DNA of 9,935 nucleotides from Synergistaceae bacterium. Lineage in GTDB: Bacteria > Synergistota > Synergistia > Synergistales > Aminobacteriaceae. This document shows positions 5,709 to 9,935 of the stretch, in pieces. Location of the stretch: contig JAISSA010000251.1 of assembly GCA_031273365.1 (NCBI GenBank), forward strand, positions 1 to 9,935. Direction: 5' to 3'. The notes below the pieces were generated by a model, which was not told the DNA's origin, made no database searches, and was given only the letters and a program-made list of their open reading frames with translations. The translations under genes were made by a program, and so were the position numbers. Position 1 is the first letter of the stretch. Every line of letters begins with the position of its first letter.

Positions 5709-7121
5709 ATGGCTTACACACGTAAAACCGTTATTCTCGAGATCCTTGCGCTTCTGATTGCTTTTTTCGCCTGGGTTTTCATTTTCGCCACGTCCGGGAT
5801 GGAGGATCCCCTGCCCTTATGGATTCCTGCGTTCCTCATCATCCTGTGCCTGGGCGGGGGTCACGCCGTGAAAAGCGAGCTGCCGGACAGTTTTTCCCGA
5901 AGGTTTTGGCCTTTGCTGTCGCTTCCGGTTTTGGTCCTCATCTCGGGGATCGTCATCAATTACTGCAGCGACAACGCCTTGTCTGCCGAAGTCATGATCC
6001 TGTTCGTCATCTTCTTTTCAGGTTGCGTCCCTTTTATCGTTTCCTTCGCCATCGTCGGCGCTGCTCTGAGGAAAAAGCTCGTCGACAGAAAGTGGGGCCT
6101 GCAAACCTGCGTTCTCATCACCGCTCTGTTTGCGCTCGTCGTGTGGCAGCGACGCCAGGGCCTGGACGACACGCTGGCAACGCGGTGCGAGGGGGCCACG
6201 ATAGACTACGACGTGCATTTATCCGTTTATCAGCCCTGGAACAGGAACAACAGGCTGGCGAAGCTCGATACTCCCCCGTTTCTCCGCCTGAGTAAAAACT
6301 GCCCGACCATCGACGGGGCGACGTCGTTTTTCCCGATTTACGCGGCCGTCGTCAACGCGGTCTACGAAGGGGACAGGGCGAAGCTCGACGGGTATATTCG
6401 CTGCTCCAGGACGGCCGAGGCGTACAACAGGCTCATTCGGGGCGACGTGGACCTGATTTTTGTCCTTCAGCCCTCGAGGCAGCAGTTGCAGGACGCGGCA
6501 AAAGCCGGCGTCGAGCTGCGCTTCACGCCCATCGCCAGAGAGGCGTTCGTCTTTTTCGTCAACGGACAGAACCCCGTGTCCAACCTGTCGATCGGGCAGA
6601 TACAGGACATTTACCTCAAAAAAATCACCAACTGGCGGCAGGCCGGAGGCGACGACCGCAGGATTCTGCCCTTCCAGCGCCCGGAGAACTCCGGCAGTCA
6701 GACGGCGATGGTCGAGGAGGTGATGAAGGGCAAAAAACTGCCCCCTCCGTTCCAGGCGGAGTACAGCGGAACGATGGGGGGGACGGTTCGCAGAGTCGCC
6801 ATGTATCGGGATTACGCCGGGTCGATCGGCTACTCCTTCCGTTTCTTCACCCGGGAAATGGTGAAATTTCGTGATGCGCGCAGGAAGACAGGAAGGGAAG
6901 TCACGGATGACCGCGTCAAGCTTCTCTCCATCGATGGGGTCGAGCCCTCCGAAAAGAGCATACGGGACGGAAGTTACCCCTTCACAGCAGATGTTTTCGC
7001 GGTGACGGCCGGCACGAAGAACCCTCATGTCGGGGAGCTGATCGAATGGCTGATCTCGCCGCAGGGTCAGGAACTGATCGAAAAAGTCGGCTACGTCGGG
7101 CTCAGGGAAACGCCGAAATAA
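5709..7121 (+). CDS. Membrane-anchored PstS-like substrate-binding protein
   Basis: 470 residues from ATG 5709, chosen because GGGAG (5696-5700) sits eight bases before it; an in-frame GTG at 5700 would overlap that site. Five hydrophobic segments fill the N-terminus (about 8-27, 37-51, 67-86, 95-119, 131-146). The positive loop RKKLVDRK (121-128) places the final domain outside the cytoplasm. The rest (about 165-470) is a PstS-type binding domain (PBP-like): IDGATSFFPIYAAVVNAVYE (201-220), IYLKKITNWRQAGG (301-314), the anion-loop-like RPENSGSQTAM (324-334), DYAGSIGYSF (368-377) and a C-terminal LIEWLISPQGQELIEKVGYV (444-463). Phosphate or another oxyanion is a plausible ligand, but no pstCAB or phoU is adjacent and the multi-helix anchor is not the normal PstS plan. 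A sensory role is possible. It converges with cysS. Confidence 0.8.
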   Translation: MAYTRKTVILEILALLIAFFAWVFIFATSGMEDPLPLWIPAFLIILCLGGGHAVKSELPDSFSRRFWPLLSLPVLVLISGIVINYCSDNALSAEVMILFVIFFSGCVPFIVSFAIVGAALRKKLVDRKWGLQTCVLITALFALVVWQRRQGLDDTLATRCEGATIDYDVHLSVYQPWNRNNRLAKLDTPPFLRLSKNCPTIDGATSFFPIYAAVVNAVYEGDRAKLDGYIRCSRTAEAYNRLIRGDVDLIFVLQPSRQQLQDAAKAGVELRFTPIAREAFVFFVNGQNPVSNLSIGQIQDIYLKKITNWRQAGGDDRRILPFQRPENSGSQTAMVEEVMKGKKLPPPFQAEYSGTMGGTVRRVAMYRDYAGSIGYSFRFFTREMVKFRDARRKTGREVTDDRVKLLSIDGVEPSEKSIRDGSYPFTADVFAVTAGTKNPHVGELIEWLISPQGQELIEKVGYVGLRETPK

Positions 7122-7131
7122 ACGGGATTCT

Positions 7132-7191
7132 CAAGGGCCCGCGGCCCTTGAGCGGGGCTCGGGGCAGGGCCCCGTCAGGCAGAGCCCCGCT
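7132..7191. repeat. GC-rich nested palindromes between convergent genes
   Basis: CAAGGGCC/GGCCCTTG (7132-7139/7143-7150) forms an 8-bp hairpin with a three-base loop. Next, AGCGGGGCTC/GAGCCCCGCT (7151-7160/7182-7191) is a perfect 10-bp inverted repeat enclosing GGGGC/GCCCC (7161-7165/7169-7173). It lies between the stops of the PstS-like gene and cysS. It may end transcription from both sides, but no T-run follows either hairpin, so the terminator role is uncertain. It resembles the element at 5579-5625. Confidence 0.5.
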
Positions 7192-7205
7192 CGTCGGGCG
7201 GGCGG

Positions 7206-8648
7206 TCAGCCCGCGTCCTGTCCCAGCTTTCGTTTCCACTTCGTTCCCGTCGGGGTGTCCTCCAGGACGATGCCCCGGTCGAGCAGGGCGTCGCGAATTT
7301 CGTCGGAGCGTTTGAAGTCTTTGGATTTGCGGGCGGCGGCGCGTTCTTCGACGAGGCGTTCGATCTCCTCCGCGTCGGCGTCCTTCGCCTCGTCGATGCC
7401 GATGACGCCGAGGATGCCGTCGAGCTTTCGCAGCTCCCCCTCCGCGGCGTCGAAGAACTCCGCGGGCAGCGCGGGATGGTCCCTGAGCCACGTGTTGATC
7501 AGCCGGACGATCTCGAACAGCGAGCCGACCGCCGCGGCCGTGTTGAAGTCGTCGTCCATCGCCTCGAAAAAGGCCCTGTCGAGCTTCCCAAGTTCTTCTT
7601 TAAAGAGGGAGATGTCCGCGAAGGCGCTCTCGCCGCGCGACGCGCGGGCGTATTTCAGGTCGGCCCAGGAGTTGCGCAGGCGCGTCACGCCGCCGGCCGC
7701 CTGCTCCAGCCCCTCAGGCGCGAAGTTGATGGGGGAACGGTAATGGGCGCTCAGCATGAAAAGGCGTATCGCGAGCGGCGGGTATTTTTCGCGGGCCGCG
7801 CGCGCGGTCATGAAGTTGCCGAGGGACTTCGACATCTTCTCCCTGTCGATCAGCAGGAACCCGTTATGCAGCCAGAAGCGCACGAAGGGCTCGCCCGTCG
7901 CGGCCTCGGTCTGGGCGATCTCGTTTTCGTGATGGGGGAAGGTCAGGTCCACGCCGCCCGAGTGGATGTCGATCGTCGAGCCGAGGTACTTCGTGGACAT
8001 GACGCTGCACTCAATATGCCAGCCGGGACGTCCTTTGCCCCAGGGGCTCTCCCACGACGGCTCGCCGGGTTTTTCGGCCTTCCAGAGCGCGAAGTCCAGC
8101 GGGTCTCGCTTGATCTCTCCCACCTCGACGCGCGCGCCGCTCTCCAGCTCGTCGAGGCTCTGTCCGGAGAGTTTGCCGTAGGAGGGCCAGCTCCGCACGT
8201 CGAAGTAGACGTCGCTGCCCCCCGACGGGGTACAGACCTCATACGCGTGGCCCTTTTCCATGATTTTTCCGATGATGGAGACGATCTCCTCCATGTGCTC
8301 CGTGGCGCGCGGCGTGATCGTGGGGGGGCGGATGCCCAGCGCGTCGGCGTCCCGCCGGTATTCTTCGATGAACCGGTCCGCCAGCGCGGCGACCGTGATG
8401 CCCTCGGCGTTCGCGCGGTTGATCATCTTGTCGTCGATGTCCGTGAAGTTCTGGACAAACGTGACCTCGTATCCGACGTGCTCGAGGTAGCGGCGCAACA
8501 CGTCGAACACGATAAAAGGACGTGCGTTGCCGATGTGAAAATAATCGTACACGGTAGGGCCGCAGCTGTAAAAAGCCACGTGTCCTTCCCGGACGGGGAC
8601 GAACTTTTCCTTCTCTTTCGTCAGGTCGTTATACAGCACAAGGCTCAA
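7206..8648 (-). CDS. cysS: Cysteine--tRNA ligase (CysRS)
   Basis: 480 residues, somewhat longer than E. coli CysRS (461). A class I synthetase that charges tRNA-Cys with cysteine using ATP in the cytoplasm. HIGN is at 38-41 and KMSKS at 271-275. The zinc site that selects cysteine is complete: C29, C214, H239 and E243, with the spacing of the E. coli ligands. DFALWK (185-190), GRPGWHIECS (206-215) and HSGGVDLTFPHHENEIAQ (229-246) are typical, and a helical anticodon-binding tail ends in WKRKLGQD. The start is TTG at 8648, supported by GGAGG nine bases upstream and by the protein beginning at the usual place; no better ATG exists nearby. It converges with the PstS-like gene and is divergent from the MFS gene. 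Confidence 0.97.
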   Translation of the reverse strand: MSLVLYNDLTKEKEKFVPVREGHVAFYSCGPTVYDYFHIGNARPFIVFDVLRRYLEHVGYEVTFVQNFTDIDDKMINRANAEGITVAALADRFIEEYRRDADALGIRPPTITPRATEHMEEIVSIIGKIMEKGHAYEVCTPSGGSDVYFDVRSWPSYGKLSGQSLDELESGARVEVGEIKRDPLDFALWKAEKPGEPSWESPWGKGRPGWHIECSVMSTKYLGSTIDIHSGGVDLTFPHHENEIAQTEAATGEPFVRFWLHNGFLLIDREKMSKSLGNFMTARAAREKYPPLAIRLFMLSAHYRSPINFAPEGLEQAAGGVTRLRNSWADLKYARASRGESAFADISLFKEELGKLDRAFFEAMDDDFNTAAAVGSLFEIVRLINTWLRDHPALPAEFFDAAEGELRKLDGILGVIGIDEAKDADAEEIERLVEERAAARKSKDFKRSDEIRDALLDRGIVLEDTPTGTKWKRKLGQDAG

Positions 8649-8721
8649 AGCGACGCACCTCCAGAAAGTATATAATATTTGTCTGCTATTCTACACGTTT
8701 GAACGAGGAGATGAATGACGA
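8649..8721. promoter_or_regulatory. Divergent promoter region between cysS and the MFS gene
   Basis: The plus strand has TATAAT (8671-8676), 45 bases before the MFS start; no good -35 box is seen. The minus strand has overlapping TATTAT and TATACT boxes upstream of the cysS GGAGG (8662-8658). The two promoters seem to share this AT-rich patch. A four-codon open frame (ATG 8711, stop TGA 8723-8725) ends on the ATGA that starts the MFS gene. Confidence 0.35.
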
Positions 8722-9935
8722 ATGAGTGATCCGAAAGTCCGGGACATGAAGGAATCGGAGGAATCGGCCGCGCGCTATCGAAAGAATGAGGAAAATCAGA
8801 AAGACCAGGTTCAAAACGAGGGGGGGGCGCAGAATCAATTTGCGCTTTTTCGTTCACGCAACTTTCTGCCGCTTTTCCTGACGCAGTTTCTCGGCGCGTT
8901 CAACGACAACTTTTTCAAGAGCGCCATGGTGATGCTGATCACCTACCGTCTGGCCGAGCAGGCCGGGTACGACTCGCGGATTCTGGTCAACGTGGCGGGG
9001 GGCGTGTTCATCCTGCCCTTCTTTTTGTTTTCCGCCCCCGCGGGGCAGCTGGCCGACAAATACGAGCGGTCCCTTCTGGTGCAGATCGTCAAGATCGCGG
9101 AGATCGCCGTCATGGCCGGGGCGGCTCTGGGGTTCTACCTCCGGAGCGTGCACCTGCTGATGATCGTCCTGTTCCTGATGGGCGCGCAGTCGACCTTTTT
9201 CGGTCCGCTGAAGTACAGCATCCTGCCCCAGCACCTGGAGGAGGACCAGCTGGTCGCCGCCAACGGCCTCATTCAGATGGGGACGTTTCTTTCCATCCTG
9301 ACTGGGACGATCTGCGGCGGGCTCATGATCCTGAGCGGCGGTGGCGTCCATGTGGTCAGCCTTCTTGTCGTCGGCATCGCGACGGCGGGCTGGCTGGCCA
9401 GCCGGCAGATTCCGAAGACGGTCCCCATCGACCCCGGACTGAGGGTCTCTCCCAATTTCGTCGGAGAGACCGTGAAGATCGTCGCGGACGTCCTGCCGAG
9501 GCGGGACATTTTCTTCTCCATCCTCGGCATATCCTGGTTCTGGCTGGTCGGGACCACCTTCCTCTCGCAGTTTCCCACCTACGCGAAGCTCGTCATCGGC
9601 GCCGACGAACAGGTGGCGACGCTCTTTCTGGCCGTGTTCTCCGTGGGCATCGGCGTGGGCTCCCTAGCCTGCAACAGCATCCTGAAAGGCGAGGTGTCCG
9701 GGCGTTACGTCCCCCGGGCCGCGATCGGAATATCCGTGGCCAGCGTCCTGCTTTATTTCGTCAGCGCCCGCGCGCCGCTTCCCGAATCCGCGGCCGCGGT
9801 CGGGCTCGTCGACTTCATGGGATCGGCTGAAAACCTGGGGGTCCTGGCGTGTCTTTTCGCCGTGTCCTTCTTCGGCGGGCTCTACATCGTCCCGCTCTAC
9901 GCCATCATCCAGTGCCGCAGCGAGGAATCTCAGGT
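8722..9935 (+). CDS. LplT/Aas-type MFS transporter domain (3' end outside window)
   Basis: 404 residues are visible with no stop before the window edge. Translation is set by FLPLFLTQFLGAFNDNFFKSAMVML (about 48-72), the signature of lysophospholipid transporters of the LplT family and of the N-terminal half of fused Aas-type proteins (transporter, then PlsC acyltransferase, then acyl-ACP ligase). FGPLKYSILPQ (about 157-167) is also typical. These proteins flip lysophospholipids inward at the inner membrane for re-acylation. The ATG at 8722 is in frame, with GAGGAG (8705-8710) eleven bases upstream. The first 45 residues are hydrophilic and charged, an extension before the first membrane helix. 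A run of eight G (8820-8827) falls at residues 33-36. Whether the gene is transporter only or a fusion depends on unseen sequence. Confidence 0.85.
   Translation, partial: MSDPKVRDMKESEESAARYRKNEENQKDQVQNEGGAQNQFALFRSRNFLPLFLTQFLGAFNDNFFKSAMVMLITYRLAEQAGYDSRILVNVAGGVFILPFFLFSAPAGQLADKYERSLLVQIVKIAEIAVMAGAALGFYLRSVHLLMIVLFLMGAQSTFFGPLKYSILPQHLEEDQLVAANGLIQMGTFLSILTGTICGGLMILSGGGVHVVSLLVVGIATAGWLASRQIPKTVPIDPGLRVSPNFVGETVKIVADVLPRRDIFFSILGISWFWLVGTTFLSQFPTYAKLVIGADEQVATLFLAVFSVGIGVGSLACNSILKGEVSGRYVPRAAIGISVASVLLYFVSARAPLPESAAAVGLVDFMGSAENLGVLACLFAVSFFGGLYIVPLYAIIQCRSEESQ

Noticed and set aside
7476..8675. 399-aa plus-strand open frame opposite cysS
   Set aside because: The minus strand carries complete CysRS motifs and zinc ligands; the plus frame is an antisense shadow.
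8854..9351. Minus-strand open frames of 165 aa and 101 aa at the right end
   Set aside because: They lie antisense to the LplT-like gene, which is open from 8722 to the window edge with family signatures.
1..9935. CRISPR arrays, insertion sequences, phage genes, toxin-antitoxin pairs
   Set aside because: No regularly spaced repeats, transposase, integrase or phage structural motifs, and no small gene pairs with ribosome sites were seen on either strand.

Overview
The window is bacterial chromosomal DNA. It is moderately GC-rich on the right and clearly more AT-rich over roughly positions 1-2080. A complete TRAP transporter operon, convergent and divergent housekeeping genes, and GC-rich intergenic palindromes suggest an anaerobic, TRAP-rich lineage. 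Synergistota would fit, but no marker here proves the phylum and this is inference.

Left part (1-1970): an apparent bacterial Ro60/Y RNA module. A TROVE-domain Ro60 homolog (rsr, minus strand, 342-1970) has two structured RNA genes just past its 3' end, both on the plus strand and convergent with it. The first (about 20-170) has a TATAAT box, a long base-paired stem formed by its two ends, and inside it a nearly complete tRNA-like body in circularly permuted order (T arm, acceptor arm capped by a loop, then D arm). This is the architecture of YrlA-type bacterial Y RNAs, which mimic tRNA. The second (about 238-351) has its own promoter-like boxes, the same two-stem design with the same internal-loop motif, a different small effector end carrying a UUCG hairpin, and a T-run at its end. 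The AT-richer composition of the module suggests it may have been acquired as a unit.

Middle (2096-5063, minus strand): a three-gene TRAP operon, dctP-dctQ-dctM (periplasmic binding protein, small and large permease), with a sigma70-type promoter upstream of dctP and tight coupling between dctQ and dctM. The solute is not evident.

From 5247 on: a plus-strand tRNA-Gln(CUG)/tRNA-Glu(CUC) unit with promoter and terminator; a GC-rich palindromic intergenic element; an unusual membrane-anchored PstS-like binding protein (5709-7121); a second GC-rich palindromic element; convergent cysS (TTG start, 7206-8648); and, divergent from cysS, the start of an LplT/Aas-type MFS gene that runs off the right edge.

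The notable system is the left one: Rsr with two dissimilar Y RNAs, one of them a permuted tRNA mimic. In characterised bacteria, Rsr and Y RNA act in RNA processing, decay and stress survival with exoribonucleases such as PNPase. No nuclease or RNA-repair gene is visible here, but the sequence left of the window is unseen.
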